Source: CAYMJO01 sp964391305 (GTDB taxonomy: Bacteria > Patescibacteriota > CALEFQ01). Taken from it: 61,541 nt of DNA. Both the position numbers and the translations under genes were made by a program. Shown here in pieces: positions 39,215 to 48,327 of the stretch (position 1 is its first letter; every line of letters begins with the position of its first letter). The notes beneath the pieces are model-generated. The model saw only the letters and a list, made by a program, of their open reading frames with translations, searched no databases and was not told where the DNA came from. The stretch is from NCBI GenBank assembly GCA_964391305.1, contig CAYMJO010000001.1, positions 1-61,541 on the forward strand. Reading direction: 5' to 3'.

Positions 39215-40705
39215 ATGCAAAATATTAATTTTTACAAAATAACGGCATTCATCGGCGGTATGACAATAATGGCGGTTGAAATGGCGTCGTTTCGACTCAT
39301 GGCACCATTTTTTGGGAACTCCATTATCGTATGGACAAACATTTTGGGAATAATAATGATTGCGCTCGCCCTCGGATATTATATCGGAGGAAAAATCGCA
39401 GATAAATACCCTAACCCCAAAATATTTTTCAAGATAGTAATAACGGGATCACTGCTAGTACTCGCCATTCCATTTTTTGGGAAACCACCGCTCGAGGTAC
39501 TTAGCCTGTTCATCAACCATTCTTTAATTGGTTCTTCATTCGCGGCAAGCCTTGTGCTTTTTCTGATTCCATTTATTCTGTTTGGCACCATCAGTCCTTA
39601 TCTGATAAGACTTTCCAACAAACTAGTCAAAAAAACAGGAAGCGTCGCGGGTACAATCTTTGCTTACTCAACCATCGGAAGCATAATCGGAACTTTCCTG
39701 CCAACCCTTGTGACCGTGCCAATTTTTGGTGTAAAAAGGACTATCATTCTTTTCGGAGCAATACTCTGCATAAATGCCGCCATAGGCCTCGGAAAAAAAA
39801 CCTTCTATCTGTTATTGGTGCCGTTTCTGTTGACGGGGCTTTGGGGAAGTAAATTTACATCGCCAAGCACAAGGGATACAATCGCACAAGCAGAAAGCCC
39901 TTACAACTATCTCGAAATTTTCAAAGACAAATATGAAAATATGTATCTGATACAAAACAATGCCATGGGCATACAGTCCATGTACAGCAAAAATACCGTG
40001 TTGACACATGGAAAATATTGGGATTTTTTCAACATAATTCCAATCATTTCAGAAACTCAAAAACAGGACATCGCAATAATAGGTCTGGCCGGTGGAATCA
40101 TCCCAAGACAATTTGATTATTTTTTTAAAAAAGAATACGACCTGCAGATAGACGGTGTGGAAATAGATCCTCAAATATCAAAGCTCGCGAAAGAATATTT
40201 CAAAATGGATTATCAAAATTTGAATATTATAAACCAAGATGGGAGAAATTTTTTGAGGCAAACTGAAAAAAAATACGATGCCATAATAGTAGACGCATAT
40301 CACGAATTCTATATACCGCAACATCTAAGCAGTGACGAATTTTTCAAAATAACAAAATCCAAGTTAAAAGAGAACGGCGTAATAGCCATGAACTTCAACG
40401 CGGCGGACACGGAATCAGAAGTTTTTCAAAGATACATCGCAACAATAAAAAACAGCTACGAACATGTCGGTTATATGCATATTCCCGAAAGCTACAATTA
40501 CCTGATTTTAGGAACCAACGCAGATGATGATATCTTAAGTCAGATTAAAAATATTGAAACAAAAGACCCAGAACTAAGAAAAATCGTAAATGACATAAAA
40601 AGAAACATGATTCCATCAAAAAAATCATCCGAAAAACTTATCACGGATGACTTGCCTCTATCAGAGATACTTATCGATAAAATGTATTTGGAAAATACTC
40701 CTTAG
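39215..40705 (+). CDS. Membrane-fused spermidine-synthase-like protein
   Basis: The N-terminal 215 residues hold six or seven transmembrane helices (MTIMAVEMASFRLMAPFFG, IGSIIGTFLPTLVTVPIFG). The C-terminal half (about 230-480) is a Rossmann methyltransferase-like domain of the spermidine synthase family: IIGLAGGIIPRQF for the nucleotide loop, GVEIDPQISKLAKEYF and DAYHEFYIPQHLSS at the active site. Such fusions are common in bacteria, and aminopropyl transfer has been shown for few, so polyamine synthesis is only a possibility. It is divergently placed from Rrf2 and ends 4 bp inside the next, converging gene. Confidence 0.85.
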   Translation: MQNINFYKITAFIGGMTIMAVEMASFRLMAPFFGNSIIVWTNILGIIMIALALGYYIGGKIADKYPNPKIFFKIVITGSLLVLAIPFFGKPPLEVLSLFINHSLIGSSFAASLVLFLIPFILFGTISPYLIRLSNKLVKKTGSVAGTIFAYSTIGSIIGTFLPTLVTVPIFGVKRTIILFGAILCINAAIGLGKKTFYLLLVPFLLTGLWGSKFTSPSTRDTIAQAESPYNYLEIFKDKYENMYLIQNNAMGIQSMYSKNTVLTHGKYWDFFNIIPIISETQKQDIAIIGLAGGIIPRQFDYFFKKEYDLQIDGVEIDPQISKLAKEYFKMDYQNLNIINQDGRNFLRQTEKKYDAIIVDAYHEFYIPQHLSSDEFFKITKSKLKENGVIAMNFNAADTESEVFQRYIATIKNSYEHVGYMHIPESYNYLILGTNADDDILSQIKNIETKDPELRKIVNDIKRNMIPSKKSSEKLITDDLPLSEILIDKMYLENTP

Positions 40706-41118
40706 CTGTCGCCGCCTTTTATATTTTTGGCAATGTATTTTTTTGATTTCTGCCGCCATGCCGCAAAAAACGTCAGGACGCCAATGCACATAAATGCCGC
40801 AAGCGAAAAGCTAAGGAAAAAAACCTCATTAAGTTTGTTGAAAACTAAAACCGAAGCGACCAAAATCACCAGAAACACTATACATTTAAGAAAAGCCCTC
40901 GGGCGCTTTTCTTTTTTTTCAAAACCCTCGTTATACACGCTCAAATATCTTTTTTTAAAAACTGAAACCAGTATGGTCGGCAAAACAAAACCCAGTGCCG
41001 TTCCAATGACCAAAAACAAATCTATATTTTGAAACCAAAGATAAATTAAACCATAGCCGAAGATGGCAATGACAACAATGCTTAAGATAATAAATACAAT
41101 CTTCTTTGTCTTTAACAT
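40702..41118 (-). CDS. Small four-helix membrane protein, unknown
   Basis: 138 residues from ATG 41118 (MLKTKKIVF); the frame opens six codons earlier at a TTG. Four hydrophobic segments (about 6-28, 34-54, 80-97 and 103-122) alternate with short basic loops (KKRYLSVYNEGFEKKEKRPR). No motif points to a function. Its end overlaps the converging spermidine-synthase-like gene by 4 bp. Confidence 0.7.
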   Translation of the reverse strand: MLKTKKIVFIILSIVVIAIFGYGLIYLWFQNIDLFLVIGTALGFVLPTILVSVFKKRYLSVYNEGFEKKEKRPRAFLKCIVFLVILVASVLVFNKLNEVFFLSFSLAAFMCIGVLTFFAAWRQKSKKYIAKNIKGGDS

Positions 41119-41264
41119 AAAAGCAACAAACCCCAAAAACTAAACGCGAAGCTTTTCCTTCGATAAAACTTCAAAATAAGATATCACTGTTTATTTTAAA
41201 TTTCGGATTTGTATCTACTGTTTTTCCTAAAAATCAAGCCTAGCGACCAACCCTTGGTTCTGAC

Positions 41265-41918
41265 CTAATTAAGACGTTTCAGAACTTCCACCTTGACATC
41301 ATCGTAACTAATTTTGCCCGCATATTTTTCTCCGTTTAAATAGAAAGTTGGCGTTCCCGTTACACCTGACTTTTTTCCGCTGTTTAAATCTTCTTCAACC
41401 TTGTCAGTATACGTTCCATCTTTCAACTCTTTTTCAAATTTCTCCATGTTAAGTCCTATCTCTTTTGCGATCTCTTTAACTTTTTCTATGTCTTTCAATT
41501 CGGAGGTACTCTCAAAAAGCTTTTCATGCATTTCCCAAAACTTTCCCTGCGCGCCCGCAGCCTCGGAGGCTTCTGCAACTTTTTGGGCCGTTGGATGCAG
41601 GTTCTTTATGGGATATTGGCGCATCACAACACGCAAATCTTTCGGATATTCCTCGAGTAACTTTTTAAAAATGTTTTTCTCCGCATAGACACACGCGGGA
41701 CACTGATAATCACTGTAAACTACTATCGTAAGTTTGGGATTGTCCGCGCCACGTTTCCAATCTTGGTCATTAACTGGAATAGTCAAAGCACTGATGCCTG
41801 AATAATCTGTCTTATCTTTATCCTCTTCACCTATAGAAAAATAAACAGCAGCGGCAACCGCGGAAACTATAACCGCGACAACAATTATTGGAATAACAAT
41901 TGATTGAGACTTTGCCAT
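41265..41918 (-). CDS. DsbA-family thiol oxidoreductase with signal anchor
   Basis: One N-terminal hydrophobic segment (IVIPIIVVAVIVSAVAAAVY) and an extracytoplasmic DsbA-like thioredoxin fold. The active site is YSDYQCPACVYAEK (CPAC). The cis-proline loop is SGVTGTPTFYLNGEKYAG. The helical insert MHEKLFESTSELKD to LNMEKFEKELKDG is typical of Thioredoxin_4/DsbA proteins. Function: disulfide formation or isomerisation in exported proteins. Start at ATG 41918; an upstream TTG is in frame. A glutaredoxin-like gene lies 100 bp upstream. Confidence 0.92.
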   Translation of the reverse strand: MAKSQSIVIPIIVVAVIVSAVAAAVYFSIGEEDKDKTDYSGISALTIPVNDQDWKRGADNPKLTIVVYSDYQCPACVYAEKNIFKKLLEEYPKDLRVVMRQYPIKNLHPTAQKVAEASEAAGAQGKFWEMHEKLFESTSELKDIEKVKEIAKEIGLNMEKFEKELKDGTYTDKVEEDLNSGKKSGVTGTPTFYLNGEKYAGKISYDDVKVEVLKRLN

Positions 41919-42017
41919 CAAATTTATTTTTAAAAAAAATTAATTATTTCCCCGCGGCACTTAAGAATAAAGCTTCTGCTCAAAACCATGAGTATTAGAT
42001 CTTGGATCTGAATAAAC

Positions 42018-42263
42018 TTATTTAAGTTTGAGCGCCACATCCAACTCATCTTTATTAAATCCCGACAAAACTTTTTTGTTATTTCCCTCGCCAATGACAA
42101 TAATCGGGACTCCCATTTGCCCGCTGACATTGACAGCTTCTTCGGCAACCTTAGGATCGGTAACGTCTTTTTCCTCGCATGCAATATTATTCTGGTTAAA
42201 ATACTGTTTTGCTACTTTGCAATATCCGCATGTTGGCGATGTGTACATTAAAACTTTTTTCAT
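42018..42263 (-). CDS. Glutaredoxin-like protein
   Basis: 81-residue thioredoxin-fold protein, NrdH/glutaredoxin type. Redox site TSPTCGYCKVAKQYF (CGYC), cis-Pro loop MGVPIIVIGE, and the C-terminal helix of the fold (SGFNKDELDVAL). It lacks a signal and is cytosolic. CPR bacteria generally lack glutathione synthesis, so its reductant may be thioredoxin reductase or a low-molecular thiol; that is inference. Located just upstream of the DsbA-like gene on the same strand. Confidence 0.92.
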   Translation of the reverse strand: MKKVLMYTSPTCGYCKVAKQYFNQNNIACEEKDVTDPKVAEEAVNVSGQMGVPIIVIGEGNNKKVLSGFNKDELDVALKLK

Positions 42264-42466
42264 AAAATTGATTTTTTAATCAAAATACAAAATGTCTTTC
42301 GTTAAACAATAACATAAAAAAAAACATAAAGCAAAAATGCATGGAGGTGCCAAAAACGATTGAAACACTTAGAACGCTCAACTTGCTTTAATTGCTGGAC
42401 CGCTTCGCGCGTTCAATATAAAACAAACATTTTCTGCCTTCAATTCAAGCAATTTGAGCATTTCGA

Positions 42467-44209
42467 TTAAGCATTTCGAACATTTTCCAGCCATTTAAAC
42501 AAATCCTCCAATGAAAAAGTATTAATAACATCAGAAGCCTCCGCCCATCCGCGCCTCGCCGTCGCAACGCCGTACTTCATCAGGTGCAGGCCGTCAACGC
42601 TGTGCGCGTCGGTGTTTACCGCAAACTTGACTCCGAATTTCAGCGCGGACTTGATGAGATCATCCCGCAAGTCCAAGCGCTCGGGATGCGCATTTATCTC
42701 AAGCGCAACTTTATTTTTCGAAGCCTCTTTGAAAATTTTTAGCCAGTCTACTTCATATGGATCTCTTTGTAAAAGAAGCCTTCCCGAAGGATGGCCGATG
42801 ACATCGACGTTTGGATTTCGGATTGCGGTGATCAAACGCTTGGTCATCTTTGCCTCGCTTTGGCGAAATGAAGAATGGACTGATACGGTAACAATATCAA
42901 GTTTTGACAGAACATCATCCGAAATATCAAGTTTTCCGTCCGCCATTATATTCGCCTCAACGGAAGAAAGCACTCTAAAACTCTTGGATTTTTTATTTAA
43001 ACTTTGAATTTTTTCATGCTGTTTCAAAAGACCTCTTCCAGAAAGCCCTTGGGTTATGCCAAGCCCTTCGGCATGTTCGGAAATCGCGATATACTCGTAT
43101 CCAAGCTTTCTTGCTTCTGCAATCAATTCCTCCAGAGAAGAACGCGCATCAGAGCTTTCCGAGTGCATGTGCAAATCGCCTTTTATGTCTTTGAAATCAA
43201 CAAACTTTGGAAGCTTATCCTCAAGCGCCGCCTCGATCTCTCCTCGGTCTTCTCGAAGCTCGGGCGGGATATTTTGCATGCCAAAATATTTGTAAAAATC
43301 TTGTTCATCACTGAACAACTTATGTGTTCTTGCTTTGCCTTTTATAACTCCATACTCCGAAATGGAATAGCCCTCTTTTTTAGCCCAAGTACGAAGATGA
43401 ACGTTGTGTTCTTTTGAACCCGTAAAATGCTGTAAAAGAGAGCCATAGTTTTTCATCGGAAGAACTTCCAGATCAATTTGAACGATCTCTTTGTGTAAAA
43501 TTGCTCCCTTTGTGTCCCCTTTTAAAATTACTTTCTTTTTATTTGGATATTTTACAAAGTGCTCAATAACTTTCTCGGGATTAGAAGAGCCAACGATCAG
43601 ATCGATATCGCCGACTGTTTCTTTCATGCGCCGCAAGCTTCCAACAACATCGCACTTTTTGACATCTTTGCATTTTTTCAAATATTTGAGAACATCTTGT
43701 GCAATGGGCTCTGCGAAAGTCAGCAAATAACGAGTGATCTTCTTCCGCTCCCGGAGGCTTTTCAAGGATTGTAAAATATTCTCCTCTGTCCTTGCCCGAA
43801 AGCCCTCAAGCTCTCTCACCTTGCCGGCTTTTGCCTTTTCTTCGAGGTCTGACAAGCTTCGTAAATTTAATTCCTTGTAAAGTTTGCGCGCGGTCTTTGC
43901 GCCAATACCTGGAACATTCAACATTTCAAGCTCAACTTTGGGAATTTTCTTTTTCAGATTTTCGTAATATTTACATTTTCCCGTTTTAATCAGCTCTTCG
44001 ATCTTCTCCGCGATGGACTCTCCGATTCCAGTAAGGTTCACAAGCCCATTGACTCCTTTTTCTTTATAAATATCTTCCAAATCTTCAGCCATGTGTTCAA
44101 TCTCTCTGCCCGCATTTCTGTAAGCTGAAACTTTGAAGTTGTTTGTGCCTCTAAGCTCTAAAATTCGTGAAATCTCGCTGAAAATTTTTGAAAAATCGGA
44201 ATTGCTCAT
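42467..44209 (-). CDS. polX: DNA polymerase X/PHP family protein
   Basis: Repair polymerase. Residues 1-130 carry two helix-hairpin-helix motifs (LTGIGESIAEKIEEL, LNVPGIGAKTARKLYKEL). The X-family palm has GSLRRMKETVGDIDLIVGS with two catalytic aspartates, and IVQIDLEVLP with the third. The C-terminal 230 residues are a PHP phosphoesterase domain (GDLHMHSESSD, SEHAEGL, EINAHPERLDLR, NTDAHS) giving 3'-5' exonuclease activity. 580 residues, complete. It acts in gap filling during base excision repair. Two bases separate it from the NUDIX gene upstream. Confidence 0.95.
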   Translation of the reverse strand: MSNSDFSKIFSEISRILELRGTNNFKVSAYRNAGREIEHMAEDLEDIYKEKGVNGLVNLTGIGESIAEKIEELIKTGKCKYYENLKKKIPKVELEMLNVPGIGAKTARKLYKELNLRSLSDLEEKAKAGKVRELEGFRARTEENILQSLKSLRERKKITRYLLTFAEPIAQDVLKYLKKCKDVKKCDVVGSLRRMKETVGDIDLIVGSSNPEKVIEHFVKYPNKKKVILKGDTKGAILHKEIVQIDLEVLPMKNYGSLLQHFTGSKEHNVHLRTWAKKEGYSISEYGVIKGKARTHKLFSDEQDFYKYFGMQNIPPELREDRGEIEAALEDKLPKFVDFKDIKGDLHMHSESSDARSSLEELIAEARKLGYEYIAISEHAEGLGITQGLSGRGLLKQHEKIQSLNKKSKSFRVLSSVEANIMADGKLDISDDVLSKLDIVTVSVHSSFRQSEAKMTKRLITAIRNPNVDVIGHPSGRLLLQRDPYEVDWLKIFKEASKNKVALEINAHPERLDLRDDLIKSALKFGVKFAVNTDAHSVDGLHLMKYGVATARRGWAEASDVINTFSLEDLFKWLENVRNA

Positions 44210-44210
44210 T

Positions 44211-44792
44211 TTATTTTATAATTTTTAAAAAAAACCAAAGGACAAAAGTAAGAGCAACCACGGTAATAACAAGCAATAAAACGAAAGAAATCTTGGTCGA
44301 TCTCGTGATTACAAAATCAGATTTTTTATGATCGAGCGCGCATCTAATCATCGCCTCTCCCGTTTTACCCCATTTCAAATACTTGGAAAAATCCTTAGGG
44401 TTGATGAATCTCCGGACGACAATGTCGCCATCCGGATCAGCAGTTAATTTTGACATCATTTTAACAACGGCAAAATAACGAACCTGATAAAAAATCTCGC
44501 CTTTCCCCGCAACCTCCTGATAGCCCATAAATTGAATATCCTCAAGCCTCACATTTGCCTCTTCCCATGCTTCGCGCTTAAGCGCATCAATGGAAGATTC
44601 ACCTTTTTCGATCATGCCGCCGGGCAGTGTCCAATGAAGACCGCCGCGCTTGCTTTGGACGATCAATAATTTCCCCACACTGTTAAAACAAAAAGGATAA
44701 GCTTGGGTTATCGGCCAAACTTTGGGAAACTTGTCTGTTTCATACCAAGTATATGTAATACTGCCAGATTTTTGTACAATAGGAGCCTTCAT
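44211..44792 (-). CDS. NUDIX hydrolase with C-terminal membrane anchor
   Basis: NUDIX box GGMIEKGESSIDALKREAWEE with the usual REx2EE core (residues about 62-84), so the catalytic glutamates are present. Substrate is a nucleoside diphosphate derivative not readable from sequence. Unusually, the last 25 residues are a hydrophobic tail (ISFVLLLVITVVALTFVLWF) ending in KIIK, so the enzyme should be tail-anchored with its domain in the cytosol. Start at ATG 44792; it lies 1 bp after the response regulator. Confidence 0.88.
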   Translation of the reverse strand: MKAPIVQKSGSITYTWYETDKFPKVWPITQAYPFCFNSVGKLLIVQSKRGGLHWTLPGGMIEKGESSIDALKREAWEEANVRLEDIQFMGYQEVAGKGEIFYQVRYFAVVKMMSKLTADPDGDIVVRRFINPKDFSKYLKWGKTGEAMIRCALDHKKSDFVITRSTKISFVLLLVITVVALTFVLWFFLKIIK

Positions 44793-44793
44793 A

Positions 44794-45171
44794 TTAAACA
44801 AGCTGTTCCTTCACCCTCTTCACCAAATCATCCATCCTGCAATCCGCCTTCAGCAAATATCCCTGCGCATTATTATACATCGCCTTTGCAACCCTTTCGG
44901 TATCCTGAACATTTGTAAGCAAAATGACCTTGATCGTTTTCCCATTTTCATGCTTTCGAAGCTTTTCAAGAACCTCCATGCCATCCATCTTCGGAAGCAT
45001 AACGTCGAGCAATACCAAACTAGGTAACTCCTTCAAAGCAACTTTCAACCCTTCCTCTCCGTCTCTCGCTTTTAAGACATCGTATCCAGCTTCCCCCAAC
45101 TTATCCGCCATAACCTCCAACATAGGAACCTCATCCTCGATCACAAGAATTTTTTGTTTTCTTTTTTTCAT
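44794..45171 (-). CDS. Single-domain response regulator
   Basis: CheY-like receiver domain of 125 residues. ILVIEDE gives the acidic pair, LVLLDVMLP the phospho-accepting aspartate, ILLTNV the switch Thr, and YLLKAD the conserved lysine. There is no output domain, so it signals by protein contact. It is 41 bp after the PAS histidine kinase gene on the same strand, its likely partner. Confidence 0.95.
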   Translation of the reverse strand: MKKRKQKILVIEDEVPMLEVMADKLGEAGYDVLKARDGEEGLKVALKELPSLVLLDVMLPKMDGMEVLEKLRKHENGKTIKVILLTNVQDTERVAKAMYNNAQGYLLKADCRMDDLVKRVKEQLV

Positions 45172-45212
45172 AAATTTAAAAATAATTTAAAAAAATCATA
45201 AGAAAATAAAAA

Positions 45213-47534
45213 TCAATTCAACATGGTGGATCCTTTTCTTTTTACCATGCCGCAAAGCGGAATGGTCACATAAAAAGTCGTGCCTTTGTTGACCGTTGAC
45301 TTAAACCAAATCTTTCCATTAGAATAACCAATTATAGACTTTACAATATAAAGCCCAAGTCCAGTGCCGCTTTGATTTTTATTCTGAAGCATTTGAGCAC
45401 TAAATAATTTTGTAAAAACTTTCGAATAATCTTTTGCGGGAATACCATAACCAGTATCAGAAACTGTTATTAAAATATCACTTCCTCTTTTTTTTATGCT
45501 CAAATTTATTTTCCCCCTAGGGGGAGTGTATTTGATAGCATTATAAATCAAATTATGAAAAACTATTTGTAAAAGTTTGGGATCCGCTTTAACCTTCGGC
45601 AAATTTTTGCCGTAAGACTTGGTTAAATTTAATTTGTATCTCTCTATATACAAAGCCAAATCTTTTAAAACATCATCGGCAACTTTGCCAAAATTCAACA
45701 GTTTAGTCTCTACCATGAACTTGCCAAGCTCAATCCGAGAAACATTCAAGAAATCCCCAACAAGCTCCGTCATTTTTCTGCTTCCATCATAAATCTCTCT
45801 AATATATTTTTCTTGCTTCTTGGTAAGATATCCCCGTTCTTTAGATAAAAGCATCTCGGCATACCAGTTGATAGTAGAAAGAGGGGTACGAAGCTCATGA
45901 GAAGCAAACGATACAAATTCCGTCTTGGCTCGATCAATCTTTTGACGCTCGGTCACATCTCTCACGGTAATCAGAATACCTTTGATCTTATTATTAGTCT
46001 TAATCATTCTGCTGCTTGTCTCAACAAAGATAGTACTGCCATCTTTGTGTTTGGCCTTTAATTGCTTCACCGAAGGATTTCTCTTGCCGCTCATGGCATC
46101 TTTGAAAAACTTGATAATTTTGGAAAGCTCACGAGGCTCAAAAAAACCAACCTTCGCAAAATTCTTCCCCAAAATTTCTTCCCGACTGAATCCAAAAATG
46201 TCTTTCACTCTTTTATTCAGCTCAACTATTGTTCCCCCTTCATCCAAATAAATAATCATATCGTTAACATTTTCGAAAATAGCCCTGAATCTATCTCGAG
46301 CTTCTTTTATTTTGTCTTTTGCCTCCTTCTCCTCAGTTATATTACGCACCAGCGCCACGAAACTATCTATTTCGCCGCCCTTTTTTATAATATTAATTTT
46401 TGATTCTACAATTATCCTTTTCCCTTTTTTATCCTTTACTTCAAACTCCATCCTCGACATGGGTCTTTTTCCCCTGACACAGTCTCTGAAAATTTTCTTG
46501 ACTTTAGGAACGTCTTTCAAGCTAAAAGATCCAAGTTCCAAAAAATTTTTACCTATCACTTCTTTTGGTTCATACCCCGATACATCCTTGCTTCTTGGAT
46601 TTATATCAAGAATCTTCCCACGTTTGTCAAGATAAACAATTTCATCGCTTACATTTTTGAAGATGGTTCTAAACTTTTCTTCACTTGCGCGCAATGCGCG
46701 CTCGTTACGCTTGCGCTCGGTAATGTCGGTGATAATGGCTATCGTCCCTTTCACTCCGCCGCTAGCCGATCGAAGAGGAGAGGCAGAAACCAAAATATTT
46801 CTTATTGATCCATTTTTGCAAACAAAGCTTGTTTCATACTGTTCCTTAACTCCATTTTTGCGACGTTTTGTATGATCTTTAAAATTTTTGAACTCATCTT
46901 TAGTGCTTATTTTCTTAAGATTCATCCCCAAAAGTTCTTTTCGTGTGTATCCGACAATTTTTGCAAAAGCGGGATTCACATATATGAGATTTTCATCAAT
47001 ATCAGAAATTCCAATTCCATCAAACGCAGTTTCCGAAACAATCCTATATTTTTCCTCGCTTCGTTTGAGCGTCTCTTCGATCTGCTTACTCTTGGTTACA
47101 TCGGATATCATTACAATCTCATAAAGCAGTTTGTCTTTCTTATCTTTGACAGGAGAAACTATCACTTTTCCCATAACTGTTCCTCCGTTCTTAGTTGCGA
47201 GACGAATCTCGTGCGGCATTATTTTTTTATGACGGTTTCTTTGTGAGAAAAACTTTCTAACAACAGACTTGCTCGTTTTTTTAAAATGCGGCAAATTTAT
47301 AAACTTTTTTCCCACTATTTCTCCCCGTCTATATCCAAGCCATTCATAAAATCTCTTGTTCCCATCTAAAACCTTTCCCCATTTATCCACGATTAAAACA
47401 GCTTCCGGAGAAGCATCGAACATCCCCTTGTAAATTTCCATAATATTAAACGCATATCCCTTCGTCTTTCCATGTTTTTCCACCATATCCAAAACTTTTA
47501 TGGTTTTTTTGCCGGATTTTTGAGTCTTTTCCAC
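45213..47534 (-). CDS. Soluble multi-PAS sensor histidine kinase
   Basis: Four PAS domains with PAC motifs (about 30-145, 160-280, 285-405 and 415-535; each contains a variant of G(K/M)NFxxLG or KKFINLPHF), then HisKA with the phospho-accepting histidine in FVSFASHELRTPLSTINW and an HATPase domain (NLIYNAIKYTPP, SDTGYGIP, GTGLGLYIVKSI). No transmembrane segment is seen, so it senses an internal cue such as redox, light or small molecules. No heme or flavin motif can be assigned. The frame opens at GTG 47534; ATG 47486 is an alternative. The receiver gene follows. Confidence 0.95.
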   Translation of the reverse strand: MEKTQKSGKKTIKVLDMVEKHGKTKGYAFNIMEIYKGMFDASPEAVLIVDKWGKVLDGNKRFYEWLGYRRGEIVGKKFINLPHFKKTSKSVVRKFFSQRNRHKKIMPHEIRLATKNGGTVMGKVIVSPVKDKKDKLLYEIVMISDVTKSKQIEETLKRSEEKYRIVSETAFDGIGISDIDENLIYVNPAFAKIVGYTRKELLGMNLKKISTKDEFKNFKDHTKRRKNGVKEQYETSFVCKNGSIRNILVSASPLRSASGGVKGTIAIITDITERKRNERALRASEEKFRTIFKNVSDEIVYLDKRGKILDINPRSKDVSGYEPKEVIGKNFLELGSFSLKDVPKVKKIFRDCVRGKRPMSRMEFEVKDKKGKRIIVESKINIIKKGGEIDSFVALVRNITEEKEAKDKIKEARDRFRAIFENVNDMIIYLDEGGTIVELNKRVKDIFGFSREEILGKNFAKVGFFEPRELSKIIKFFKDAMSGKRNPSVKQLKAKHKDGSTIFVETSSRMIKTNNKIKGILITVRDVTERQKIDRAKTEFVSFASHELRTPLSTINWYAEMLLSKERGYLTKKQEKYIREIYDGSRKMTELVGDFLNVSRIELGKFMVETKLLNFGKVADDVLKDLALYIERYKLNLTKSYGKNLPKVKADPKLLQIVFHNLIYNAIKYTPPRGKINLSIKKRGSDILITVSDTGYGIPAKDYSKVFTKLFSAQMLQNKNQSGTGLGLYIVKSIIGYSNGKIWFKSTVNKGTTFYVTIPLCGMVKRKGSTMLN

Positions 47535-47970
47535 AAAATTTTAATCTAGAATACAAACAAATTCACAAGCCTAATTTTCACCATCAAACATGCATTAAAC
47601 ATTCTTCAAATCAAATAAAAAAGCTACGACAACGCGAAGCTATAACTGCAAAAGGACAAAAAATGCCAAAAAACGATTTTGAGATTTTTTCATTTTTTTC
47701 ATATCGTTTCTTCTTTCAAAAAATCAAAAAAGTTCTCCATATTCAACCCATACTTATTATAACAAACCCTTCAATTTTACCAAGCTAAAAACGCGTTTTC
47801 TAAAATTTAAAAAAACTTATCCACATATTTAAAAATCAACCAAGATATTCGCAATACGTTAAAATCCGACAAGATTAGTCCTATTGCTAAAATGGCGCTA
47901 ATTTTAGCAAAAACCTTGAAATCTAATCGTTCAAATTTTTTTTAAAAAAAACTCTCAAAAATCAACTCTT
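47535..47970. other. 436-bp non-coding region upstream of the histidine kinase
   Basis: No supported ORF. TGCTAAAA (47885-47892) and TTTTAGCA (47902-47909) form a perfect 8-bp inverted repeat around a 9-nt loop without a U-run, possibly an operator. The rest is AT-rich with long A/T runs. No tRNA or structured RNA is recognised. Confidence 0.5.
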
Positions 47971-48138
47971 CTACTTCCGCTTCCAGTCTCGAACTATCAA
48001 TTCATGCTTCCGCCCGCCAAAAACAAGCTCAAGTTTCTGCCCTTTCCTCCAGCCGAAGTTTCTCACCACTTTCCGAGGCAAAACAACGGACAGGCTATGA
48101 GATGAAACTTTTCTAATTTTTCTAGTAAATTTTTCCAT
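47971..48138 (-). CDS. AbrB/SpoVT-like DNA-binding domain protein
   Basis: 55 residues from ATG 48138 (MEKFTRKIRKVSSHSLSVVL). The swapped-hairpin AbrB pattern is present: RKVSSHSLSVVLPRKVVRNFG, then WRKGQKLELVFGGRKHELIV. Very basic, with many Arg and Lys. Short proteins of this type act as antitoxins or global regulators; no toxin gene is next to it. The ORF extends 18 codons upstream, but those residues do not fit the domain. Confidence 0.75.
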   Translation of the reverse strand: MEKFTRKIRKVSSHSLSVVLPRKVVRNFGWRKGQKLELVFGGRKHELIVRDWKRK

Positions 48139-48327
48139 AAAATTTTCGTGTATACGCAAGTGTACACGTTCATAGACACGTAAAAGCACCAAGCGTTAAA
48201 CGCCAAGCTCTAAACTTTTTTTAAAACGATTTAAGAATAAATTTTCGTCATCCAATACCTGCATTATCTAAACTTCTAAATTCGCGAAAGAAAAAACATA
48301 ACAATCAATTGACAAAATCAATCATCA

